Positions 1-10,205 of a stretch of 64,000 bases of DNA are shown here, piece by piece. The DNA lies in contig OX344749.2 of NCBI GenBank assembly GCA_947034885.2, positions 37,653,682 to 37,717,681 on the forward strand, written 5' to 3'. Within the stretch, counting starts at the first letter, position 1. Each line of letters opens with the position of its first letter. The stretch is from Thuidium tamariscinum (Eukaryota; Streptophyta; Bryopsida; Hypnales; Thuidiaceae). Below the pieces are notes generated by a model, which was not told the DNA's origin, made no database searches, and worked only from the letters and a program-made list of their open reading frames with translations. Made by a program: the position numbers and the translations under genes.

Positions 1-917
1 TTCGAAATGCACTGCGGCACATACCAGTAATTATATGTAATTATTCAGAAATTCCTAAGCAGGAGCCACCTCACGTACAGGGGATACATGCTAAATTGCA
101 GTTCGTCACGCAGATAGTTCACCGAAAACAAGGAATGTCAGCAAGCGGCGAGAGATCTAGCTACTGGGTATACATATTCTAAGCTGGATAGCTCACCGAG
201 GGTCCCCAATCGCGCGTCCAGCCGTCCTCAATTTCCAGTTCCACCACTGTGACGTTGGGCGCGTCCTTGAGATATTCGCGCGCCACTTCCGCCGGCTGCA
301 AGCAAGCAAGTGCAATTGTGAACGCTCAAGTAATGATCGAATTGCGATGGAGTTCCCATATGTATATAATAGCAGCTGCCGCTGGTGGTCAGACCAAGTG
401 TAGGACAATCACCAACTTAAGTTCATGAAAAATATTCAGAACTGAATGCGGAGGCGGTAACGTGTTTTTTTCCTCACCTCGCCCGGGTGCGCGAACATGG
501 TGAGCGGCTCGAATTGCGAGATGGCTTTCGCGATGGCGGCGTACTGCGCCTGCGCCGGCTTAGCATTGTCTCTCCACAAATTCCCGTCGTACGGCCATCC
601 CATCCAGCACCCCGCGTGCTTCTCGAATTCCCCTGCACACCGCGGTACCACCGCCATGCAGTCGTTGCCAACCCACGGTCAGCCAGCGACCACGTACACC
701 AAGGCCAGAATTATATATGTTTCTCTCCACAGAATTTGCAGACTAACAACATCCATCAGCATGGGAACTACTACGTCGAGATATTTTAGACATAAGTGCA
801 GATTCGTCAAATGTCAGCAGCTACTGGCACTGAAATTAGGTTTCTCTCCAACGGTTATTACGTACCGGGCATAGTGTACCCCAGCTCCTTGGGAGTTGGC
901 TTCGAAGTCGACGCCAT
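1..917 (-). CDS. Agmatine deiminase, 5' part (4 exons, runs off left edge)
   Basis: Agmatine deiminase hydrolyses agmatine to N-carbamoylputrescine and ammonia in the plant arginine-decarboxylase route to putrescine. Exons on the minus strand are 917-866 (start ATG at 917), 632-478, 295-197 and 11-1 (partial). Every junction has GT/AG ends and keeps frame. The joined product reads through GYTMPGEFEKHAGCWMGWP, then LWRDNAKPAQAQYAAIAKAI, then FEPLTMFAHPGEPAEVAREY and ends in a GWTRDWGPS block. These match the family's N-terminal MPAEW..H..TWIGWP, the RxNAxPAQ.....AKAIS.FEPVT and the WxRDxGP active-site segments in order and spacing. The catalytic Cys and His lie beyond the window. The start is chosen because the ATG lies 17 codons before a perfect donor (CCCG/GTACGT), as in plant homologues. 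The active-site block differs from the usual plant DSWFRDSGP. Family assignment is confident; exon 4 is less certain because only 11 bases remain. Confidence 0.88.
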
Positions 918-2058
918 GGTCGCGAAAACAGCCTTCTATTCAGTACACGCCATTCAACCACGCACCCATTCCACCCCCAATCAGCACGTACTTCATCCCA
1001 AACATTCTACAAAGTGTACCCAACATCACGCACAGAAAATTCAGTCTTGTGTTGACCAACACGATAGCAAAGTTAGCAAGCAGAAGAATTACGAGGATAG
1101 CATCATCCTCTGGCATGGGCACCCACCCGAACTAGCGAAGCTTGAAGAAAACGGACTGCAATTGAAGGCCGTGCGCGCAGCAGAGAAGTCTATCCTGCCA
1201 CAGAATTGGAGCACTGAGGGAAGTACGCCGACGGAGACTGAATCGAGGCAGATAGTGAAGTGCCAAGCTTTGAAATTCGCACAACGAGTATCCCACTTTA
1301 TACTGCCCTTGAATTGCAAAAGGCGGACTCCTTCGCAAAGCCTGGGGCCCCCCGGCCCATCGACAGGCGTCGTTGCAGTTTCGGCATCTTGTAACTTGTC
1401 GCCTTGAAACCCGGACCCAGAATTCTTATTAACCTCCAATCCATGATGATGCTTACGTCGGGAGTCAACAAACGAATCACGAACCTGGAATCTCGAATCA
1501 GCATCTGAATCAGCAAATTGCGCTTGGGCCTCTCGCGAGAGTGACGGCGTGAGACCGAACTCCGGCAATTGGTGTCCTTCCCAGTCTCGTAATTGCAGCT
1601 GAGAAAGTTGATATAATATTCTTCAGTGTGGAGTGACTGGCAATATAATATAACGTCTGACTCGCAAAGAATGAAGTACAGGAGGAGAATGCTAGCTGCC
1701 CCTCCCGCAACCTACGAAGACTTTTAGTCTACTCCGAGGGCATGGCTCGTCTCTTAGTGGAATTCCATTGGAGCTCCAGCCCATCACTCAGCTCCTTGAA
1801 TGCCAGTATGTAATTTATTTGGGTCATGCCTTTGCATTTTCAGTTGAATGTGGAGGCCAACTAAATCACTACAGTGTTTCTCAATGCACTTGTTCACCAA
1901 CTTCAGATGTATGGCCATTAAGTTAGATGGGTTTGCACAGGTGGGCCGTTTTGTGGGTATGGACTGGTGGCCCTCCTGGTTGGATGTTTGAGTACCCAAC
2001 CCAAGTTATTCAATTGGTACACCAGGAATTTAATTATCTTCGCGGGTTTGGCTCCATG
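918..2058. other. Intergenic region upstream of agmatine deiminase; no gene recognised
   Basis: Presumed promoter and upstream flank of the minus-strand agmatine deiminase gene. Base composition is more balanced than in most of the window. Open frames here (for example on the plus strand to about 1407) have no recognisable domain and conflict with the spliced gene on the other strand. No promoter motif was convincing. Confidence 0.4.
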
Positions 2059-2600
2059 GTAAGTATGTGCATCCCTCTTCTCATTAGCTTTTGTAATCCA
2101 GTTCATTTAACTTACCTCCTGGAAAAATGCAGGTCATGCCCCTTCCTCGATGCAGGATTTTTGTCCCAGCCAGTTGTGTAATTTCTTGGGGCGGGATATG
2201 GTTCTCTAGCTCTACACTCTATCTCTGGGTAATAGCCAGCCCTCCACGTAAGCTTCCCATTAATTTCAGCTTCAAAGCCTTTCTTGAAGCGGGATTTTTG
2301 TCCAGTTGGAACTCCTTGGGGCGGGATTTTTGTCCACTCCAGTTGGAAGTAATTTCTTGGGGTGGGATATGGTTCTCTAGCTCTACACTCTACCTCTGGG
2401 TATTCGCCAGCCCTCCATGTACAGTAAGCTTCCCATTAATTTCAGCTTCAAAGTTTTTCTTGAAGCGGGATTTTTGTCCAACTGTAATTTCTTGGGGCGG
2501 GATACTGATAAGGTCGACTGGGCACCAGCCGTGCCTGCATCCCTTATTTTGCACTATCTGGGCCTTTCTTGATGCGGGATATTCGTCCATTCCCAGTTTA
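2059..2600. repeat. Foldback element, left outer arm
   Basis: The sequence starting with AAGTATGTGCATCCCTCTTC reappears in reverse complement ending near 4938. The arm carries repeated copies of a motif of the form CTTGGGGCGGGATWT (near 2187, 2317, 2352, 2489) or TTGAAGCGGGATTTTT (near 2283, 2463). About 130 bp starting at the GGGATATGGTTCTCTAGC motif (2201) is tandemly duplicated starting near 2361, which explains why this arm is longer than its partner. The reading frames across it are by-products of the repeat. Confidence 0.7.
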
Positions 2601-2603
2601 AGG

Positions 2604-2935
2604 TACCCACCACAGCAACTTTTACACCTTGGTGCGGGATATGAACAAGTGCTGTGAACATGCAGCCAAGAAATTGAAGTTGAATTGGCTGCTTCAGTTT
2701 GACATGAATGGGAAACCTACTTTGGCAGCCATGCCACAACTGGAAGCTCTCAAGTGGGGTGACGCAGCAGGTCTTGGGGCAGGATATATCATGATGCTCT
2801 TCCATGGTGTTAACAATCATGCAGCGATACAAACTGATGTGATAAGCTCAAAATCCCGCATCGAGGTTGACTATGATGAGATACAGAAACATTAATTTGG
2901 AGTTCAAAATCCCGCATCAAGAAATGTCCTCAGGT
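2604..2935. repeat. Foldback element, left inner arm
   Basis: About 330 bp, starting at ACCACAGCAACTTTTACACC and ending with ATCCCGCATCAAGAAATG, returns in reverse complement at 3010-3345. A loop of about 75 bp (2936-3009) separates the two. Pairing is near perfect over long stretches, so the single strand would form a long hairpin. Confidence 0.8.
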
Positions 2936-3009
2936 TTACAATATTATGTTGCAAGTAGAAGTGCAAATGCAACACTTCAAAAAAAAACCCTTGGCATCAG
3001 CTAGATTGA

Positions 3010-3345
3010 AGAGGTAACATTTCTTGATGCGGGATTTTGAACTCATCCCCATCACAAATTAATGTTTCTGTATCTCATCATAGTCAACCTCGATGCGGGA
3101 TTTTGAGCTTATCACATCAGTTTGTATCGCTGCATAATTGTTAACACCATGGAACAGCATCATATATATCCTGCCCCAAGACCTGCTGCGTCACCCCACT
3201 TGAGAGCTTCCAGTTGTGGCATGGCTGCCAAAGTAGGTTTCCAATTCATGTCAAATTGAAGCAGCCAATTCAACTTCAATTCTTGGCTGCATGTTCACAG
3301 CACTCATGTTCAAATCCTGCATTGAGGTGTAAAAGTTGCTGTGGT
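3010..3345. repeat. Foldback element, right inner arm
   Basis: Reverse complement of 2604-2935, beginning with CATTTCTTGATGCGGGATTT and ending with GGTGTAAAAGTTGCTGTGGT. A few substitutions separate the arms, for example TGCAGGATTTGAAC in this arm against TGCGGGATATGAAC in the left arm. Confidence 0.8.
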
Positions 3346-3349
3346 GGGG

Positions 3350-4233
3350 TGAATTGGCCTCTCCCTCGGCCACTCCAAGTCATTCCAGGGTGCAACTGCA
3401 GGAAAAAAGCCCCTCCCTATTTTGTGCTAGAATAATTTACTTGGTAGACCCCTCACAACTAATTTGGGGCCTCTGATTGCAAATATGAATTCAGAATTTG
3501 CAAAACATTTCATGCGTGGAAAATAAAAAAATTTCAGCTTTTTCCCAAGTGATCAAAGCCCTGAGTGAGGGGGTCAGTTCACCCCTGCCCTTAACCCCAA
3601 AATGACCTTGGAACTTCTTGAGCTTCTAGGAATTTGCTCTAAATTCAACAAAATGTCAACATTTTAATAAGTTGTATCAATTGTTTTTGAATTGTAACCG
3701 TATAGAATCAAACTAAACATGTTAGAGATCACATTAGAAAAGAAAACACAACAATATCTCTTACAGATTGAAAGATTATAATGTTTGATCATGAGGGTGT
3801 TAAAATTGTGAAAGTGATTTGAAGTCTTTTAATCCTCTTTTCACATGTTAAATCTAAAAATTTGGTCACCAAAAAAATACAAGGTTAAAGATTGTATCAT
3901 TATAACCCCAATAAATTCATGACTTCTCAAAATCTACTCTACATTTTTTTTAAATGAGTTTCTAAGTAGATTTTTTCTCAAAGATCTAGTGTATTTGAGG
4001 CTCATTCCCAAGAGCCCTCAACACTACAAAAGTCAAGATTGCAGTGGGTACCCATGCACAAAATCTTAAATAAAAAAATCACATTTACATATTTTCAAAA
4101 TCAGATTTTTGAAGCTAAAACTAAACTTCAAAAAGATATTTTCAAAAATATAAACTACTAAAAATAATAATTTGATAAGGTTTTATTTAACTTCAGAAAT
4201 TGGCCAAGGACACATTCTGTCCTCGGGGTCACT
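3350..4233. repeat. Insertion interrupting the right side of the foldback
   Basis: About 880 bp separates the inner right arm from the outer right arm, whereas the two are contiguous in the left half. Its first ~160 bp (GGCCTCTCCCTCGGCCAC, later AAATATGAATTC) pairs in reverse complement with 4838-4680. The block is therefore one side of a further, nested inverted repeat. The remainder (3540-4225) is AT-rich with no coding signal. Confidence 0.5.
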
Positions 4234-4938
4234 TTGGGGTTAAACTGGGAATGGCTTCTGCATCAAGAAAGGCTCATTTGGTGCAAAAATAAGAGATGCA
4301 GGCATGGCTGGTGCTCAGGGATACGGCATGGGGGGGACCTTATCAGTATCCCGCCCCAAGAAATTACTTCCAACTGGAGTGGACAAAAATCCCGCCCCAA
4401 GGAGTTCCAACTGGACAAAAATCCCGCTTCAAGAAAGGCTTTGAAGCTGAAATTAATTGGAAGCTTACGTGGAGGGCTGGCTGGCTATTACCCAGAGGTA
4501 GAGTGTCGAGCTAGAGAACCATATCCCGCCCCAAGAAGTTTACAACTGGCTGGGACGAAAATCCTGCCCCAAGAAATTACAACTGGACAGAAATCCCGCA
4601 TCGAGGAAGGGGCAGGGAGAACTGACCCCCTTGCTCGGCCACTTGGGTAAAATGCTTTAAATTTTTATTTTTCACACAAATTTTTTTGCAAATTTCGAAT
4701 TCATATTTGCGATCAGATACCACAGATTAGCGAGGGGGTGAAGAAAGTAGGGGTCATTACAGCCCAAACTAGGGGACTTTTTGTTTGGATTGCACCTCTG
4801 GTAAAACATAGTAAGGCCAAGCGAGGGGGCCAATCCACCCACATCCAAGGAAGAGACATGACCTACATTTTTCCTGGAGGTAAGTTAACTTAACTGGATC
4901 ACAAAAGCAAATGAGAAGAGGGATGCACATACTTAAGG
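4234..4938. repeat. Foldback element, right outer arm
   Basis: 4234-4624 and 4843-4938 are the reverse complement of the left outer arm, including the repeated ATCCCGCCCCAAG motif (reverse of CTTGGGGCGGGAT). The arm is interrupted at about 4628-4842 by the partner of the nested inverted repeat that begins at 3350. The right limit ends at GGGATGCACATACTTAA. Confidence 0.7.
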
Positions 4939-7492
4939 TAAGAGGCTCAAAAAGCAATCATTTAAGCATTGATGTGCCTTTTTCATGTATCTCCTGAGAT
5001 GGAAATATTTTTAGTTTATTTTTCATTCAAAGAAAAATAGATGAGGAATCTAATACAAGTTATTTCATATTTTTTGAAGAATTATTGAATTAGTTATGAA
5101 TTTTTTAACACAATCTGGTATAGGTCCCTATTTGTGATCATAGGCCCTTGGAAACCCATCCATGCATAGTTTGAAAAAAAATTGGGGCTTGCTCTAAAAC
5201 TAGCATTGCAATATGTAAATGCAACAGAAATGGTTTCTAAAAGCGTCCCTTTCTAAATCTAAAATGAATGCTTGAATTAATCATTATTTCAAATTTTTCA
5301 ATACTTGTAAAAATGTAGTTGAATGAGGAATTCTTATTTTGAATTAAATTAGTAAACACCTAGCCACTTAGTTAGAAATGAACCTAGTGTGGCTCTTAAA
5401 TCATCCATTGAAGAAGTAAAAAACAAATCTTATCAAGGTCCATTGTAATCCATAGTTCATTTTTCCACAATTCAAGTGTCCATTTTACAACCCCTACTAG
5501 ACGGTTGAAAATGCCCCCTTAGTTTTAGAGCCCTCTCTTATACCATGGAGCCATATCCACTACGATATTTAAATTCATGGTATAACAATTGAATAACTTG
5601 GGTTAATCAAGCATCCAATGAGGCAATTATCTTATCCCCTAAAGGCCTAAGGCTTTTGGGGGTTCAAAAGCATCATTATTCTTGAAGTGTTATAGGTCTA
5701 AACGTCATCAAGTTATAGAAATTTCAACATACAATCTTGTAGTATATGTATTGTAGATGATGTGAATCAAATTTGGAGTCATTTGGTCCATAGATTGAGA
5801 AATTGTAATGCTCTAGTGTTGAAAAAGGATGTTGAAATTTTCCTATAAAAACATTTGGAGGTCAAATTTGGTTTCTAAACCTAATCAAATGAAGAAATTT
5901 TGAACTTTAAAGTGCTTCAAAACCAACATACAAACACATTGGTGAAAGAAAACATCATTCAATTGACTCATAGTGTCTACAAAATGGCTTTAGAATATCA
6001 AAAAATAGTTGCAAAAAACACACCTAGGGTTGAACCTCCTTCTACTAAAATGCTTCTCAATCACTCATAATTTCTTGGACTGATATGAAATTTTAGCCAC
6101 ATAAACTAGACAAGAATGTGCAACAGTTTTCCAAACTTTTTTTAATTAGAAACAGACACCAGAGAAGAAGAAGAAACAACCCATTGAAGTTCACTATAAT
6201 CCAAAATGTATGATTTCTAAACTTTGAATTGCTCTCAAACATTCAAAACAACTTGGATTGATATGAAATATTGACAACAATAAGTAGACTTCAAGGTGAA
6301 CATGACCCTTAATTTCTTTTTATTGAAAATGAATATTAGATGAAGGAGATACAAGCTCCCAAAGTTGCAGCTATTAAGTGCAATTTGGTAAACTAAATTT
6401 GGTAAACTAAATGGCTTCCAAAAAGTCACTACATTTTGGATTGATTTGAAAATATACCACCCAAAATAGAAGAAAGAGTGTAGATTTCCCAACAAGTTTT
6501 ATTGAATTTGAACATCCAATACAAAAATTACATCACTTTAAATTAAACTTCTAAACTATGAGGATGCTTTTGGTCCATTAGGATTCTTAGGGGTTAAGGG
6601 TTGACTAGTCCATCATCCACAAGGTGAGTTGTGCAAAACCCATCCAAGTTAACTATACATCTCTAAGACATGTAGTTGACCATGATTCACTCATTTACAT
6701 TGGGAAGTCCCCTCCTACTTTAGAAATTCCTTCAAGGTTTATGCAATATATTGTAATGTTAGGGCAAGGTTGGCATATTGTTATTAAATATTTAATTAAA
6801 GTTATTAAAGTAACTTCAACACTTTCAAATTCAATTTAAAAAAATTCATCACTTATTAGAATGATTTCCAAACATTTGGCTCTTAGCTTCAAATGCCGAG
6901 TGTGTGAGTGTGTGAGATAAAGGGTAAGTTTAATTCTTTGTACAAATAGGATGGTGGGAAGTAGAACAAACCATGTGAGATTTGTAAATGGCATAAGAAG
7001 ACTTATGGCCATTTTAGAAGACTGCGAATTTCCAAATGCTATGAACACTATGAGAACATTGGGAATGCTACTACATCAGCAGATTGATGTGGTTGGGAGA
7101 TTGCCACATCAAATAATTTTAATAATTTTTTAATTTTAAAAAAATCATTTATTTTCTTTTTAATACATTATGAAAAATTTGGAATTAAAAAAAAATTCAA
7201 ATTCAAGAATTCAAACCAATAAGGCTAGTCTGCAATAGTGGGAACAATTTCAATGAATGGCCATGAAACAGTTTTGTGAAGGTCCAAAAATTCTCTTATA
7301 TTAGGATTAGTAGAAACTCAACCTCTAATAGTTACATCAAAAACATGAATTGTGTTCATAGTACAACTTTAGACCTCATTTAGACATAGTAAAATAGTTT
7401 TTTTCAAAAAAATTTGAACTAAATAAGTAGGAAAAATCAAGTTAGCTTTCATTTCAACAAAAACGTTTGAGATTTTAGGACTCCATTCAAAA
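4939..7492. other. AT-rich intergenic region
   Basis: No supported gene. Codon-like structure is absent and open frames are short (about 60-86 codons). The only structure seen is a degenerate repeat at about 6030-6560. Confidence 0.5.
6030..6560. repeat. Degenerate tandem repeat, about 180-bp period, 3 copies
   Basis: The marker TGATATGAAA or TGATTTGAAA recurs at 6081, 6259 and 6442. Each copy follows a similar order: a GGACTGATATGAAA-type block, then an A-rich part, then an ACTTTTTTTAATT or TTTTTATTGAA block. Spacing is 178 and 183 bp. Copies are strongly diverged. Confidence 0.45.
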
Positions 7493-7501
7493 GTTATGAG
7501 C
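7493..7501. repeat. 9-bp target-site duplication, left copy
   Basis: GTTATGAGC, repeated exactly at 13930-13938 on the far side of the MITE and nested piggyBac. A 9-bp duplication is typical of Mutator-like (MULE) insertions. Confidence 0.8.
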
Positions 7502-7634
7502 TAGGGGAGGACACTTTCCATTTTTTAATAACCTATGTGTGGCGGAATATAGGGTACATTTAAATAATCTTAGATAAAATTTATAAGAAATTTACATATA
7601 AAATAGGGGACATTAACCCTTAAGCGGGTTCGCG

Positions 7635-9160
7635 TCCATTTTATGGACGATGGACATAGCAGAAGTGTTGTATCTTCAATTTCCGATCAATTTTTCATCC
7701 ATCCATTTTTGTGGACTTCTGTCATGTACTTCAGCACTTGAAACTGAATTCCAAGATAGCAGAAACGGTGTCCATTTTTTTCTATAAAATAAGTAATGGA
7801 GAGGTGTGCTGTGAGACAAGATATTTGGAGTGCCCGCCTCTATTCTCAAGGGCAGTTCAAAGAAATTTTATAGCCTTCCCAAGTGGTTGGGCAAGACCTT
7901 ACTGTACAACTTGCAGACGTCACTCTCAACACTTTATAGTCTTTTTTTTTTAAGGTTGTGTCAGATGAAGTGCAAATCGTGCTAATATTCTACTATTATC
8001 GTTATGAGTAAGTTGGCAACTCTTCGTACAAAATGACACTTGGCTACTTCCTACTTGCAGATGCTCATCAAGGAATTCTATTCAACTTCTTTGCCAATTT
8101 ATGATTCTTTGCATGTACCTCCTACGTAGGTTTCATCTCTGCTGATTGCACAAAGAAGAGAGTACTGAACTAGCAGTATGTACATCCACTAGTACCTACA
8201 GTTCATGAAAACATTTATGATTCCCGTATGGTCATTGATTTTGAACTAGTATGAATTCACCTTGTCACTCACTCCTGCATGCATCCTACGATGTAGTCCT
8301 ACTAATCGTCTCTGTGCTTGAAGCGGCATTGAAAAATCAAGACGTCTGAAGCTTGCATGCCACTCCTCAGTAGCACATAAAAGAGCAGGCGAGACACAAT
8401 ACCGATACATGTCAATCACCACATCCTTGTCTTACTTTCATACATACTCAAGTTTTTCTACTCTCTAGTTCTGTCTTCCATTTAGTCGGTCCTCATTCAA
8501 TTCTCATGATTACGCTTTGCTCTGTTCAGTAAATTTTTAGTTGTGTTCATTTCTTTTAGTCCACCTTTTGAATCTTGTGGTTCGTATGGTCGAACTGCTC
8601 TCCTACGAACTTCGTTTCTTCACGTGTCACAGTTGAAGGCGCATTCTTGATCACGTCGATTCCACTTTCAATTCCCCATAGCCGCTGCACTGATCTTCGA
8701 TTGCTGCCTCGATACACAACAGCACCGTAGTACTTCTTCACAGTGCGAACTACATTCACGTCCTACACATGTGAGTGGAGCATGCATACACTATTTTACT
8801 CTCTATCCTATGTCGTCGCTGTGTGCAGCTGTTCCAATTCCTCACACTGTTGAAATTGCACTTACATCCGTACATGTTTTAGTCTCGACCTTCACTGTCG
8901 TCCTGAGTAGCACCTAGACTTAGTTGTACATGGATCTGTCATTTCGAATGTCTATATGCATGACTTGTGAGGGCGTCAACTCATGACTAACCTCCATCAT
9001 GGCCAGCTTGCCCCAAGACTGTGATCAAGGACGCATTTGGCTTCCTCACATTAGAGATACTCTACATGTCTAGTGCTCATCAATAGGAGCTAGTCAATTG
9101 CAAAGCCGCCAAATTCTATCTTTGTTAGATCGACGACATTTGCTGCGCAAGACAGTGCGC
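7635..9160. other. piggyBac left subterminal and 5' non-coding region
   Basis: About 1.5 kb between the left end and the TATA box. Near the end, short stretches such as GTCCATTTTATGGACGATGG and CATCCATTTTTGTGGACTTC suggest local inverted motifs. No gene is supported; small frames on either strand look random. Confidence 0.45.
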
Positions 9161-9165
9161 AAGGG

Positions 9166-9173
9166 TATAAAGA
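9166..9173 (+). promoter_or_regulatory. Putative TATA box of the piggyBac transposase gene
   Basis: TATAAAGA in a GC-richer setting, about 270 bp upstream of the first long open frame (9435). It has the spacing and strand expected for the transposase promoter. This is a match to consensus only. Confidence 0.45.
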
Positions 9174-9434
9174 GGAAAGACACACCACGAGGTCTCCGTT
9201 TCTTGTTCCGCCACCACTGCGCACGTATTCTAGGGTAGAGAGACAGACTACCTAAAGGTCATCCTGAGGGCTTCAGTCCGGAAGTCAACCACGCTCTAAG
9301 GGTTCTGATGTGGCCTGACGCTGGTGCTACACCTTGCGTCTGCCGTATCTGTGCATAGTCCACTTCATCGACGTCTGTAAGCGGGTGCAGCTGCTGCACT
9401 TTGAGCTAGTCGTTGGAGGCCACTGACCATCAAC

Positions 9435-10199
9435 ATGGACGATTCATCTGCTCATGTCAGTGCTCTTATTCCACACTCTACTGCCAACTTCAGTTCATCT
9501 GCTCCTGCTCAACGTTCTGCACAACAACATCCCGTCGGAGTGTCAATTCAGCTTCCACCTACCTCAAGACAGAGCAACCCCTCACGTCCTCCACACGGCT
9601 TGCAACTTCTGTCTACAAGGCCCACAAGACATACAAGTTGCAGCAACGACTTACCTGCTGGCATATGCCATGTTCACATGGAGACCACGGCTGATGCACA
9701 TGAAGAAGTGTGCCTACGGAATCCGCTTTCTCATATCGGAGCGATCTGCATCTTGCCCTGGCAGGGACAACGATGGTTACTTCAAGTAACGGCATTAGAG
9801 CGAGGCATGACTGCTTCAATTGCACCTCAGCTCGTGCGCTTCCCATCATCATTCCGCCATAGCAATGTCCATACTGTCATACCTCAACATGACAACAACT
9901 GGACTCTAGGTTTAGTGATTCATACCTACTGTCGCACTGGATCCAGGCAGCTTATGCATGTCGTTCTCCTGGATGACGGTGAAGAACTTCATATTGACAG
10001 TGATGGTGTTGAACACGTTATCATAATTCAAGTGCAGAGCGACATCACAAACTCACTCGAAGTGGACATGGGCGACCACGCTCACCTATCCGGAGGCCAT
10101 GCATCATCGATGGCCGATGAAGATGTTTCAATGCCGGCGTTCGGTATTTCTCAGTCGTCAGTCCTGCACCTCTCAGAATCTGATAATGACATTGTGTAG
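9435..10199 (+). CDS. Upstream frame, probable N-terminal part of the piggyBac transposase
   Basis: 254 codons from ATG 9435 to a TAG at 10197-10199. This frame is the same as that of the transposase frame that resumes immediately after the TAG. The C-terminal part is acidic (LHLSESDNDIV before the stop, DNVDESW after it), like the acidic low-complexity N termini of piggyBac transposases. There is no recognisable domain. Either the TAG is a single inactivating substitution in a ~940-codon gene, or this is a separate upstream protein and translation restarts at 10221. An intron removing the TAG was considered; the nearest donor (10144) would break frame. Confidence 0.5.
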   Translation: MDDSSAHVSALIPHSTANFSSSAPAQRSAQQHPVGVSIQLPPTSRQSNPSRPPHGLQLLSTRPTRHTSCSNDLPAGICHVHMETTADAHEEVCLRNPLSHIGAICILPWQGQRWLLQVTALERGMTASIAPQLVRFPSSFRHSNVHTVIPQHDNNWTLGLVIHTYCRTGSRQLMHVVLLDDGEELHIDSDGVEHVIIIQVQSDITNSLEVDMGDHAHLSGGHASSMADEDVSMPAFGISQSSVLHLSESDNDIV

Positions 10200-10205
10200 G
10201 ACAAT

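Noticed and set aside
2127-2657. Frame of 176 codons with repeated GGIWFSSSTLYLW-type segments
   Set aside because: It is produced by the tandemly repeated foldback motif, not by selection for a protein.
10144-10199. Small intron that would remove the TAG before the piggyBac transposase
   Set aside because: Donor GTATTT and acceptor TGTAG exist, but the 56-bp length shifts the frame away from the transposase.
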